Shown one piece after another: positions 1 through 7,163 of a stretch of DNA of 35,993 nt. This stretch comes from an uncultured Selenomonadales bacterium. GTDB lineage: Bacteria > Bacillota > Negativicutes > Selenomonadales > Selenomonadaceae. The stretch's first letter is position 1, and each line of letters opens with the position of its first letter. The position numbers and the translations under genes are program-made. The stretch is taken from positions 1-35,993 of the forward strand of contig CAMNFC010000009.1 of the NCBI GenBank assembly GCA_946536925.1, in the 5' to 3' direction. Below the pieces are notes generated by a model, which saw only the letters and a list, made by a program, of their open reading frames with translations, was not told the DNA's origin and ran no database searches.

Positions 1-1085
1 TTATCCTCGGCGGCAACGTCATGGAGAAGGCGGGCATTTCCGAACGACTGATTAATTTTGCTCAAAGTTGCGTCGGTCATCTGCGCGGCGGATTGATTGT
101 CGTCATGGTCTCGGTCGCGTGCTTCTTCGCGGCGATATCGGGTTCGGGTCCTGCGACGGTCGCGGCTCTCGGAATGATTTTGATCCCCGCGATGGTCAAG
201 GTCGGATATCCTCCGGCGTTCTCTGCGGCGTTGATGGCGGCGGCGGGCGCAACCGGCATCGTTATTCCCCCGTCGATAACTTTTGTCGTCTACGGCTCCG
301 TCGCGGATACTTCAATCGGCAAATTATTTTTATCGGGTATCGTCCCCGGCGTGATGATCGGCGTCGCGCTGATTGTCGTGGCAATGTGGACGACCCGCAA
401 TTTAAAAATCGAACTGTTGCCCAAAGCCACGAGCGAGGAACGCTGGAAATCTTTCAAAGAAGCTTTCTGGGGTCTGCTCATGCCGGGAATAATTTTGGGC
501 GGAATTTACGGCGGCATTTTCACTCCCACCGAAGCGGCGGCCGCCTCCGCAGTCTACGGTTTGTTCGTCGGATTTTTTATCTACCGCACGCTCAAGCTCA
601 AAGACCTCTACGAAATTTTTGTCAACTCCACCACGACCACGGCGGTTGTCATGTTCATCACGGCCACGGCAAGTCTCTTCGCTTACATCTTGACGCGCGC
701 TCGACTCGACCTGGCGATAAGCGACGGCCTGATTGAAATCACGGGCGGCAACTACATCATGTTCCTTTTGATCGCCAACATAATTTTCTTAATCGCGGGC
801 TGCTTCATGGACGCGACCTCGGCCGTCTTGATTTTCACGCCGCTGTTCCTGCCCGTCGCGCTGAGTTTGGGAATTGATCCGATTCATTTCGGCGCGGTCA
901 TGGTTCTCAACTTGTCAATCGGACTTGTCACGCCACCCGTCGGAATAAATCTGTTCGTGGGCTGCGGCATAGCCGACGTCTCGCTGAAAGATATTTCCGT
1001 GGCGGTCATCCCGTTGATTATCGCTTGCTTGATTGTCTTGCTAATGGTAACATACATTCCGCAACTCCCGCTGCTCTTTGTCTAG
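1..1085 (+). CDS. dctM: TRAP transporter large permease, DctM type (5' truncated by window edge)
   Basis: This is the C-terminal part of the large membrane subunit of a TRAP transporter, which imports small organic acids or sugar acids using a cation gradient and a periplasmic binding protein. The reading frame is open to the left edge (ILGGNVMEKAGIS runs in from base 3), so the ATG at 21 is internal. About 360 residues of a normal 430 are present. Family hallmarks are the GSGPATVAALGMILIPAM stretch, GATGIVIPPSI, TPTEAAA, and a string of hydrophobic helices ending in LVTPPVGINLFVG. The small permease DctQ and binding protein DctP would be expected to the left of the window. Thirty-one bases separate it from the following lipoprotein gene, so they may be co-transcribed. 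The substrate cannot be told from the sequence; the transketolase and SDR genes downstream suggest a sugar or sugar acid. Confidence 0.93.
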   Translation, partial: ILGGNVMEKAGISERLINFAQSCVGHLRGGLIVVMVSVACFFAAISGSGPATVAALGMILIPAMVKVGYPPAFSAALMAAAGATGIVIPPSITFVVYGSVADTSIGKLFLSGIVPGVMIGVALIVVAMWTTRNLKIELLPKATSEERWKSFKEAFWGLLMPGIILGGIYGGIFTPTEAAAASAVYGLFVGFFIYRTLKLKDLYEIFVNSTTTTAVVMFITATASLFAYILTRARLDLAISDGLIEITGGNYIMFLLIANIIFLIAGCFMDATSAVLIFTPLFLPVALSLGIDPIHFGAVMVLNLSIGLVTPPVGINLFVGCGIADVSLKDISVAVIPLIIACLIVLLMVTYIPQLPLLFV

Positions 1086-1116
1086 CGCGGAGAAAAAATT
1101 TGCGGAGGGATTTACC

Positions 1117-1794
1117 ATGAAAAAAATTTTTGCGGCATTGATCTTGGCGACGATGCTCTTGTCCGTCGGCTGCGGTGACCAGGCAAAAGACGCCGCCAAA
1201 GACGCTCAACAAAAAGTCGAGCAAAAAGCTGACCAAGCCAAGGACGCTGCCGACAAAGCCGCCGCTGACGCCTCCAAAAAAGTCGACGAGGCAAAAGACG
1301 CCGCCACTCAAGCTGCCGATGACGCGGCAAAAAAAGCCGATGAGATGAAAGCCGACGCCTCAGCCAAAGCCGACGAGATGAAAGCCGAAGTCGAAACGAT
1401 GGCCGAAGACATGACCGCCATGATGAACGAAAGAGCCGTTGCGCTCGGTGGAGTCGTGCCGGGTGCTTCCGTCGAAGATATCACCGCGATGTTCGGCGAA
1501 CCGATTTCAACCGAAGGCGACGTTGTGACTTTTGCTGACGGCCTCAAAGTTGTCCTCGACACCGCCAAAAAAGTTAAATCCATTTCCACGACCGCCAACA
1601 CGTTCAACACGCCCGAAGGTGTTTACGTCGGCGCGAGCGAGTATTCCCTCAACGACGCATGCGGCCCCGCGGATTCCGTTCGTAAAATTGCAAACGGCGC
1701 GGAGTACGAATACATCAGCGGCGACAAAAAATCCGTCGTCGTTTACAAAGCTCAAAACGGCGTCATCACCGAGATAATTTGTTCGATGAAGTGA
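1117..1794 (+). CDS. Lipoprotein with long Ala/Lys/Asp helical region
   Basis: A 225-aa predicted lipoprotein of unknown function. The ATG at 1117 is chosen because GGAGGG lies 7 bases upstream and the protein then begins with a typical lipoprotein signal (MKKIFAALILATMLLSVGC, lipobox LSVGC with Cys19). An upstream in-frame start at 1078 would put residues in front of the signal and overlap dctM. Residues about 22-105 lack Pro and Gly and are built from degenerate AKDAA/KADE-type repeats, predicting a long charged amphipathic helix like those of LEA or apolipoprotein-like proteins. The C-terminal 110 residues form a separate domain shared with the next gene (GGVVPGASVEDITAMFGEP against GGISPGMTFDEAKKILGEP). 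It probably sits in the periplasm or on a membrane. Confidence 0.85.
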   Translation: MKKIFAALILATMLLSVGCGDQAKDAAKDAQQKVEQKADQAKDAADKAAADASKKVDEAKDAATQAADDAAKKADEMKADASAKADEMKAEVETMAEDMTAMMNERAVALGGVVPGASVEDITAMFGEPISTEGDVVTFADGLKVVLDTAKKVKSISTTANTFNTPEGVYVGASEYSLNDACGPADSVRKIANGAEYEYISGDKKSVVVYKAQNGVITEIICSMK

Positions 1795-1801
1795 GGTCGA
1801 C

Positions 1802-2326
1802 ATGAAAAAATTTTTTGCAACACTTTTTGCGGCGACACTCTTAATCAGCGGCTGCGGCGATAAAGCCGAGGATGTCAAATCCGACGCGACCAAAGTTGAA
1901 GACGCGGCAACAAAAATCGAACAGAAGGCGGCACAAATCGCGCAGACCCCGACCGTCGACGAAAAATTTTCTCTCGGAGGAATTTCGCCCGGCATGACTT
2001 TCGACGAGGCAAAAAAAATTCTCGGCGAACCGACCGCCCAACATGACGGCGACGAATTCACTTTCGCAAACGGTTTGATGATCGACGTCGAGATGAATTC
2101 CGTTGAAGAAATTAAAATCCGTCAAGCGGGCGTCAAAACCGGCGCGGGCGTCGAAGTCGGAATGACCGAACAAAATTTGATTGATGCTTACGGTCGCGCG
2201 GACGCCACGGAAAATGATGACGGCTTCGTCGAACACAAATACTTCAGCGGCGACAAATTGACCAAGCTCGAATTCGATGTGAGCAACGGCTCGATCGTCG
2301 AGATAAAATGTTCGCTCAACGATTAA
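1802..2326 (+). CDS. Lipoprotein, paralogue of the preceding gene
   Basis: A 174-aa predicted lipoprotein of unknown function. The signal peptide MKKFFATLFAATLLISGC ends in a lipobox (LISGC). A short helical linker (KAEDVKSDATKVEDAATKIE) replaces the long helix of the neighbour. The C-terminal domain then follows the same pattern: a GxSPGM start, LGEP, a DGDEFTFANGL strand, a GVEVGM repeat, YGRAD, a YFSGDK strand and a last strand ending IVEIKCS. The two half-motifs (LGEP and YGRAD, each after a GM/GA turn) suggest an internal duplication. It starts 7 bases after the stop of the first lipoprotein and is surely co-transcribed with it. The pair arose by tandem duplication with loss or gain of the helical region. 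Confidence 0.85.
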   Translation: MKKFFATLFAATLLISGCGDKAEDVKSDATKVEDAATKIEQKAAQIAQTPTVDEKFSLGGISPGMTFDEAKKILGEPTAQHDGDEFTFANGLMIDVEMNSVEEIKIRQAGVKTGAGVEVGMTEQNLIDAYGRADATENDDGFVEHKYFSGDKLTKLEFDVSNGSIVEIKCSLND

Positions 2327-2360
2327 AAGGCAATGCGTAATAATTTAAGGAGGTTCAATC

Positions 2361-3191
2361 ATGAAGAAAAAGTCAGTCGAAGAACTCAAGGAGATTGCAA
2401 AAGATTTGCGCAAGAAAGTCGTGACGATGATTTACGAGGCGCAATCGGGTCACCCCGGCGGCTCACTCAGCGCGGCGGATTTCGTGACGGCTTGCTACTT
2501 CCGCGAAATGAACGTCGACCCGAAAAACCCCAAGTGGGAAGACCGCGACCGTTTCGTTTTGAGCAAAGGTCACGTCTGCCCGATTCAATACGCGGCGTTG
2601 GGCACGCTCGGCTTCTTCCCCGCAGAAAAACTTCACACGCTCCGTCAGGAAGGTTCGCCGCTGCAAGGCCACCCGAATCATCACTGCCCCGGCATCGACA
2701 TTCCCACGGGCTCGCTCGGTCAAGGTTTTGCATGCGCGGTCGGAATGGCAATCGGCCTCAAGAGCGACAACAAAGCTGCTCGCGTCTTCACGGTTCTTGG
2801 CGACGGCGAATGTCAAGAAGGTGAAGTTTGGGAAGCAGCCGCCACCGCCAACAAATATCAGCTCGACAATCTGATTGCTTTCGTCGACGTGAACAATTTG
2901 CAAATCGACGGCACCACCGATGAAGTTATGCCCAACCTCGACCTGGGCGAAAAATTCCGCGCGTTCGGCTGGGAGATTTATAACATCGACGGCAACGACA
3001 TGGCGCAAATCGTCCGCACGCTCGACACGATCAAAATGCACAGCCACGACCACAAACCCAAATGCATCATCGGTCAAACAACCAAAGGCAAAGGCGTCTC
3101 TTACATGGAAAACGTCGGCAGCTGGCACGGCGTCGCCCCCAACAAAGAAGAATACGAACAGGCCATGAAAGATCTTGAGGAGGGTTTCTGA
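2361..3191 (+). CDS. Transketolase, N-terminal (TPP-binding) subunit
   Basis: A 276-aa protein equal to the N-terminal third of transketolase, which binds the pyrophosphate of thiamine diphosphate and transfers two-carbon ketol units. Visible signatures are SGHPGGSLSAADF, KGHVCPIQYAALGTLGFFP, GSLGQGFACAVGMAIGLK, and the TPP motif GDGECQEGEVWEAA followed by VDVNNLQIDG. AAGGAGG lies 7 bases before the ATG. The C-terminal half is encoded separately 1 base downstream (stop 3189-3191, next ATG 3193), which is the usual split-transketolase arrangement. Split transketolases serve the pentose phosphate pathway but also dedicated catabolic routes such as those for apiose or sulfoquinovose. The TRAP transporter and SDR neighbours favour a dedicated role here, but the substrate is unknown. 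Confidence 0.93.
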   Translation: MKKKSVEELKEIAKDLRKKVVTMIYEAQSGHPGGSLSAADFVTACYFREMNVDPKNPKWEDRDRFVLSKGHVCPIQYAALGTLGFFPAEKLHTLRQEGSPLQGHPNHHCPGIDIPTGSLGQGFACAVGMAIGLKSDNKAARVFTVLGDGECQEGEVWEAAATANKYQLDNLIAFVDVNNLQIDGTTDEVMPNLDLGEKFRAFGWEIYNIDGNDMAQIVRTLDTIKMHSHDHKPKCIIGQTTKGKGVSYMENVGSWHGVAPNKEEYEQAMKDLEEGF

Positions 3192-3192
3192 T

Positions 3193-4125
3193 ATGGAAAA
3201 AAAAGCAATCGCAACTCGTAACGGCTTCGGCGAGGAAATGATTCTCCTCGGCGCGGAAAATAAAAATATCTTCATCGTCGACGCGGACATCGGCAAATCC
3301 TGCAGAACCGACGGCTTCACCAAGGCGCACCCCGCTCAACACATAAACGTCGGTATCGCCGAACAAAACGCGGCGGGCGTGGCGGCCGGCATGGCCACAA
3401 CGGGAAAAATTCCGTTCGTCGTGACTTACGCGGTCTTCGGCTCGCTCAGAATGTGCGAGATGATTCGCCAGGAAATTGCTTACCCCAGACTCAACGTAAA
3501 AATTGCCTGCTCTCACGGCGGCTTCACTCCCGCGAACGACGGCGCAAGTCATCAGGCTATCGAAGACATGGGCGTTATGCGCACGATCCCCAACATGACA
3601 GTTATCATGCCCGCGGATTATTGGGCGGCTCGCAAGCTCACTCGTGCAATCGCTGAATATGACGGCCCCGCGTTCATCAGATTTACCCGCGACGCTATCC
3701 CCGTCATTTACGACGAGAACACCGAGTTCACAATCGGCAAGGCGCACATCGCCCGCGAAGGCTCCGACATCGCCATCATCGCTAACGGCGACATGGTTTG
3801 CTACGGGCTCGACGCCGCCAAAAAACTTGAGGCCGAAGGTATCAGCGCAAAAGTCGTCGACATGCACACGATTAAACCGCTCGACGTGGACGTCGTAAAA
3901 GATTGCATTGAAAAAATCGGTAAGATCATCACCATTGAAGACCACAACATTATAAACGGGCTGGGCTCGGCCGTGTGCGAAGTCGTCGCTGAAGCCGGCA
4001 AAGGCAAAGTTAAACGCTTCGGCATTCAAGATCAATTCGGCGAGTCCGCGCCCTATCATCGTCTGCTGGAGAAAAACGGCATCACCGTCGACGCAATCGT
4101 CGCGGCCGCCAAAAATTTCCGATAA
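3193..4125 (+). CDS. Transketolase, C-terminal (pyrimidine-binding and C-) subunit
   Basis: A 310-aa protein covering the central Pyr domain and the C-terminal domain of transketolase or 1-deoxyxylulose-5-phosphate-synthase-like enzymes. Signatures are the DADIGKS strand, the GIAEQNAAGVAAGMA motif with the glutamate that activates TPP, the CSHGGFTPANDGASHQAIED loop, RFTRD, and a C-terminal domain around LEAEGISAKVVDMHTIKPLD. It partners the preceding subunit to make one active enzyme. The start at 3193 is used because GGAGG lies 9 bases upstream inside the end of the first subunit, giving translational coupling. An alternative in-frame start at 3175 would overlap more and lacks a better site. 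Confidence 0.92.
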   Translation: MEKKAIATRNGFGEEMILLGAENKNIFIVDADIGKSCRTDGFTKAHPAQHINVGIAEQNAAGVAAGMATTGKIPFVVTYAVFGSLRMCEMIRQEIAYPRLNVKIACSHGGFTPANDGASHQAIEDMGVMRTIPNMTVIMPADYWAARKLTRAIAEYDGPAFIRFTRDAIPVIYDENTEFTIGKAHIAREGSDIAIIANGDMVCYGLDAAKKLEAEGISAKVVDMHTIKPLDVDVVKDCIEKIGKIITIEDHNIINGLGSAVCEVVAEAGKGKVKRFGIQDQFGESAPYHRLLEKNGITVDAIVAAAKNFR

Positions 4126-4146
4126 AAATTTTTAGGAGGAATAAAA

Positions 4147-4911
4147 ATGTTTGATTTCAAAGACCAGGTCGTTATCGTCACGGGTAGCGGCTCCAAACGC
4201 GGAATCGGTCGCGGCATCGCCAACATGTTCGCAGAGGCCGGAGCACAAGTCATCATCGCCGACATGAACGAGCAAGGCTGCAAGGACACCGTCGCCGAGA
4301 TTAAAGCTGCGGGCTACAAAGCTGACGGATTCGTTCTCAACATCGCCGACGAGGATTCTGTCAACGCCTTCGTCAAAAATGTCAAAGACAAATACGGCAA
4401 GATCGACGTCCTGGTCAACAACGCGGGCATCACTCAGCGCGTCACCGTTCACGATATGACTTTGGCCGACATGAAGAAAATTTTCACCGTAAACATGTTC
4501 GGGACGTTCCTCATCACCAAGGCCGTCGTCGAAGTCATGAAGGAGAAAAAATACGGCCGAATCGTCAGCCTCTCTTCCGTCTCTGCCAAACGCGGCGGCG
4601 GTGTCTTCGGCGGCGCACATTACAGCGCGTCCAAAGCTGCTCTCCTCGGTTTCAGCAAAAATTTGGCTCGCGAAGTCGCCGAATACGGAATTACCGTCAA
4701 CTGCGTGTGCCCCGGCGCGATTAATACCGATATCCGCAAAAATATGAACGGAACCGAAGAAGACGATATCAAACTCGCGCAGGAAATCCCGATGAAACGT
4801 ATCGGCGAAGTTTTCGAGGTCGCGGGCCCGATCGTTTTCCTCGCGTCCAAAGAAGCCGGCTACATCACGGGCGAAGATATCGATATCAACGGCGGCTCGC
4901 ACATGGATTAA
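4147..4911 (+). CDS. SDR-family NAD(P)-dependent oxidoreductase
   Basis: A 254-aa classical short-chain dehydrogenase/reductase. The nucleotide-binding turn reads TGSGSKRGIGRG (residues 12-23), the structural NNAG is at 91-94, the catalytic Ser is in SLSSVS (141-146), and Tyr159 and Lys163 form YSASK. The C-terminal stretch PGAINTDI and the GYITGEDIDINGG end are typical of FabG-like or sugar-dehydrogenase SDRs. AGGAGGA lies 6-7 bases before the ATG. It follows the split transketolase by 21 bases and is the last gene of the cluster. It probably oxidises or reduces a sugar, polyol or sugar acid that the TRAP system takes up. A FabG role in fatty acid synthesis is unlikely from the context. Confidence 0.88.
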   Translation: MFDFKDQVVIVTGSGSKRGIGRGIANMFAEAGAQVIIADMNEQGCKDTVAEIKAAGYKADGFVLNIADEDSVNAFVKNVKDKYGKIDVLVNNAGITQRVTVHDMTLADMKKIFTVNMFGTFLITKAVVEVMKEKKYGRIVSLSSVSAKRGGGVFGGAHYSASKAALLGFSKNLAREVAEYGITVNCVCPGAINTDIRKNMNGTEEDDIKLAQEIPMKRIGEVFEVAGPIVFLASKEAGYITGEDIDINGGSHMD

Positions 4912-4959
4912 AACTTTCATAACCTTCCCTTCTTGTCACTCAATAAAACTCTTTGAAAG

Positions 4960-5009
4960 GCGGTCGGTTTCGGAAAAAAATTTTTTCGTGCCGGCCGCTG
5001 AACTTTTTT
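4960..5009 (+). terminator. Possible intrinsic terminator after the SDR gene
   Basis: GCGGTCGG (4960-4967) can pair with CCGGCCGC (4991-4998) around an inner A/T-rich palindrome, and six T follow at 5004-5009. The five bases between stem and T run weaken the case. Confidence 0.35.
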
Positions 5010-5027
5010 CCAAAGGAGTTGATTCAT

Positions 5028-5705
5028 TTGAACGCCGAACAATTCGAGGCCATGCTCGACGAATATCGCGCACGCAACGTCCATTTCCTCCACCTCAAAA
5101 CTTCTTTGCGCGATTGGTTTTTCGTCATCGACGACAGCTATTATCTGACTTATCGCGACGACAAAAAAGAAATCGTCGTCAGTTGGCTCGTTAAACCCAA
5201 AGATGACGCTCACGAAGCATTTTATTTCTACAACACCAACAATCGAGGCTTTAATCTGTGGTACGGCGACGTTATTCACGAATTCGAGCAAATGGAAGAC
5301 AAAAATTTCTATCATGAGCCGTATTACGAGGATATTTACTTCAGTTACATGAACGAGGAAGAAAAAGTTCCGTTAAAAGACTTTTTGGCCGTCGTGCCCA
5401 AGACAAATTATAAAATTTTCGGCTCATTCCTCCTTTGCGACGAGATCGGCTCCGGTTTCAACAAAAAAGACCTGCCGTACAAGACAGATAACTCCACAAT
5501 CGCCAATCAATTCAAATTTTGGTTGCGCAGAGAGGATATCACGCCGTTTAATTACGTTTTGCGCGATCCCGTCAAGTCGCCCGCGATAAATCTTTCCGAA
5601 ATCGAAGAAATTATCCCCGCGCACACAAATATCCGTTTCGTTTTCGACGACGGCTCCGTCCGCGCGTTCAAACAAATTCTCGCCGATAAAAATTCGGCAA
5701 ATTAA
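5028..5705 (+). CDS. Hypothetical protein, 225 aa
   Basis: I do not recognise this protein. The TTG at 5028 is taken as start because AAAGGAG (5012-5018) lies 9 bases before it; an open frame back to 4953 would run through the preceding hairpin. The product is soluble-looking, without signal peptide or membrane helix, rich in aromatic and acidic residues (NFYHEPYYEDIYFSY), and has no Cys/His cluster. The first 60 residues resemble a small domain that ends in a YYLTYRDDKKEIVVSWLV strand pair, and the last 40 (INLSEIEEIIPAHTNIRFVFDDG) form another alpha/beta unit. It stands alone between two likely terminators, so context gives no functional clue. Confidence 0.7.
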   Translation: MNAEQFEAMLDEYRARNVHFLHLKTSLRDWFFVIDDSYYLTYRDDKKEIVVSWLVKPKDDAHEAFYFYNTNNRGFNLWYGDVIHEFEQMEDKNFYHEPYYEDIYFSYMNEEEKVPLKDFLAVVPKTNYKIFGSFLLCDEIGSGFNKKDLPYKTDNSTIANQFKFWLRREDITPFNYVLRDPVKSPAINLSEIEEIIPAHTNIRFVFDDGSVRAFKQILADKNSAN

Positions 5706-5736
5706 CTTAGCGGTTAAAAAATTTTTTTGTTACTCA

Positions 5737-5766
5737 GCCCAAAGTTTCATCGGGCGATTTTTTTTT
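5737..5766 (+). terminator. Intrinsic terminator after the 225-aa hypothetical gene
   Basis: GCCC (5737-5740) pairs with GGGC (5752-5755) and is followed by nine T at 5758-5766. The stem is short but the T run is long and sits 30 bases after the stop codon. Confidence 0.5.
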
Positions 5767-5774
5767 GCTATAAT
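5746..5774 (+). promoter_or_regulatory. Possible promoter of the prepilin peptidase gene
   Basis: A perfect TATAAT lies at 5769-5774, 31 bases before the start codon. The -35 at the right spacing (TTCATC, 5746-5751) is poor and lies inside the terminator hairpin, so this is tentative. Confidence 0.35.
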
Positions 5775-5804
5775 CAAGGAAATTTTGTTTGAAGGATGAT
5801 TTTC

Positions 5805-6398
5805 ATGGCGGAAATAATTTTAAAAATCATTTTGGCGGCGATTTTGACGTTCGCGGGCTCGTTTTGGGTCGAAAAGCTTTATTCGGGCAGCACAGAGCTG
5901 ACTTTCCCGAAAAAAATTGCCGAGCGCGCAAAATTCCGCAAATCTATTCTTTTTTTCTCGCTGGCGATATTTTTCAACTTGACGGACGAAATTTTTTTGT
6001 TGCCGGCGATTTTTTTGCTCATTCTCATGATTTTGACGGATTTTGAACAGTATATGCTCTTCGACGAGATGACTTTTTCGCTGGCGGTGCTCGGATTTAT
6101 TTTTGCGTGGCATTCGTCGATTTTGACGCAAGGTTGCTTCGCGGCGTTGGTCGGCGGCGGAATTTTTGCGGTTTTGGCCGTTTTTTCGAGAGGATCGCTC
6201 GGCGGCGGCGATGTTAAATTAATTTTCGCGCTCGGATTTTGGTTGGGCGAAAAACTTTTCAATGTCGTGCTCTTCGGAACGGTTTTGGGCGGATTTGCGG
6301 CCGTAATCATGATTTTGCTCAAGAAAAAAGACCGCAAGAGTTATTTTGCTTACGGCCCGTATTTTTCTTTGTGCACGATTTATTTTTTGCTCAGTTGA
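5805..6398 (+). CDS. Type IV prepilin peptidase-like protein (A24), short form
   Basis: A 197-aa integral membrane aspartyl protease of the A24 prepilin peptidase/FlaK group, which removes leader peptides from type IV pilin-like or pseudopilin proteins at the inner membrane. About six hydrophobic helices are visible. The two catalytic aspartates are expected at D79 (ILTDFEQYMLFDE) and D136 (SLGGGDVKL, the GxGDxK motif). The N-terminal methyltransferase domain of PilD/GspO is missing, as in archaeal and some Firmicute enzymes; the last third ends in YGPYFSL. The ATG at 5805 is used because GAAGG precedes it by 9 bases; an ATG at 5796 overlaps that site. No pilin gene is in the window. Confidence 0.85.
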   Translation: MAEIILKIILAAILTFAGSFWVEKLYSGSTELTFPKKIAERAKFRKSILFFSLAIFFNLTDEIFLLPAIFLLILMILTDFEQYMLFDEMTFSLAVLGFIFAWHSSILTQGCFAALVGGGIFAVLAVFSRGSLGGGDVKLIFALGFWLGEKLFNVVLFGTVLGGFAAVIMILLKKKDRKSYFAYGPYFSLCTIYFLLS

Positions 6399-6439
6399 CA
6401 AACTCCCCGCGAAAGGGATTGTGCTGTCAACAATACTTG

Positions 6440-6501
6440 CCCAAAAATTTGGGTCTTGCGGTATCTCCTGCAAGGGTCGTTGCCCCAACCCTGATTTTTT
6501 T
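6440..6501 (+). terminator. Structured region with terminator after the prepilin peptidase gene
   Basis: Three hairpins follow one another: CCCAAA/TTTGGG (6440-6453), CTTGC/GCAAG (6455-6474) and AGGGT/ACCCT (6473-6492), the last followed by seven T at 6495-6501. Hairpins two and three share two bases and so may be alternatives. The last one with its T run would end the prepilin peptidase transcript. The surrounding 6399-6533 holds no credible gene. Confidence 0.5.
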
Positions 6502-6533
6502 GGCGGCTTATATCATCTTACAGCGCGATTGAT

Positions 6534-6563
6534 AAAAAAAAGCCCCGACGCACGGTCGAGGCT
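6534..6563 (-). terminator. Intrinsic terminator after dedA
   Basis: On the minus strand AGCCTCGAC (6563-6555) pairs with GTCGGGGCT (6549-6541) with one G-T wobble, followed by a run of eight T (plus-strand A, 6534-6541). It lies 10 bases past the dedA stop codon. Confidence 0.8.
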
Positions 6564-6572
6564 GAAATTTTG

Positions 6573-7160
6573 TTATTTTTTTCTGAAATATAGCCACGCG
6601 ATGATTAAAATGCTCACGATGATGAAAATCAAGCTGAATTCGTGCCCGATTTCCAAAAGATATTCCCAATTATCGCCGAGCCACAGTCCCGCGAACAAAA
6701 TCAGCGCAGTCCACGGCAAAGAACCCGCAAAAGTGTAAAAAAGGAACTTTTTGAAGTCGACGCGGGCGAAACCGGCGGGCAAAGATATAAAAGTTCGGAT
6801 AACGGGCAGCATTCGGCTGAAAAAAACGGCTCTGATCCCGTATTTGTCGAACCATTTCTGCGCCAAGTCGACGTGAGACCTTTTTATAAAGAAATATTTG
6901 CCATATTTGTCGACAAACTTCCTTCCGCCCGTGGAACCGACGACATAAGCGAAAATTGAACCGATCATGCCGCCGATCATGCCCGCAATCATCGCTCCGG
7001 TGAAAGTCATGCGTTCCGCGCTGATTAAATAGCCTGCAAAACCCAAAATTAACTCGCTGGGCACGGGAATACACGCATTTTCCATTGCCATGAGGATTAC
7101 AACGGCGAAATAGCCCCACGAGTCGATAAAATTTAGAAAAGCCTGCGAAATTTGCTCCAT
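6573..7160 (-). CDS. DedA family membrane protein
   Basis: A 195-aa inner-membrane protein of the DedA/SNARE-associated (VTT) family. Members act in membrane lipid homeostasis, probably as proton-dependent lipid-carrier flippases. Signatures are MENACIPVPSELILGFAGYL near the N-terminus, the amphipathic GGRKFVDKYGKYFF segment, and the conserved FFSRMLPVIRTFISLPAG with its paired arginines, followed by the re-entrant GSLPWTALIL stretch. AAGGA lies 9 bases upstream, inside the end of trpB, and only 3 bases separate the two genes. They form one transcript that ends at the hairpin just downstream. Nothing links its function to tryptophan. Confidence 0.88.
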   Translation of the reverse strand: MEQISQAFLNFIDSWGYFAVVILMAMENACIPVPSELILGFAGYLISAERMTFTGAMIAGMIGGMIGSIFAYVVGSTGGRKFVDKYGKYFFIKRSHVDLAQKWFDKYGIRAVFFSRMLPVIRTFISLPAGFARVDFKKFLFYTFAGSLPWTALILFAGLWLGDNWEYLLEIGHEFSLIFIIVSILIIAWLYFRKK

Positions 7161-7163
7161 GTG

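Noticed and set aside
2333..2824. Alternative 163-aa frame over the transketolase N-terminal gene
   Set aside because: Arg-rich shadow frame with no SD. The transketolase motifs lie in the other frame.
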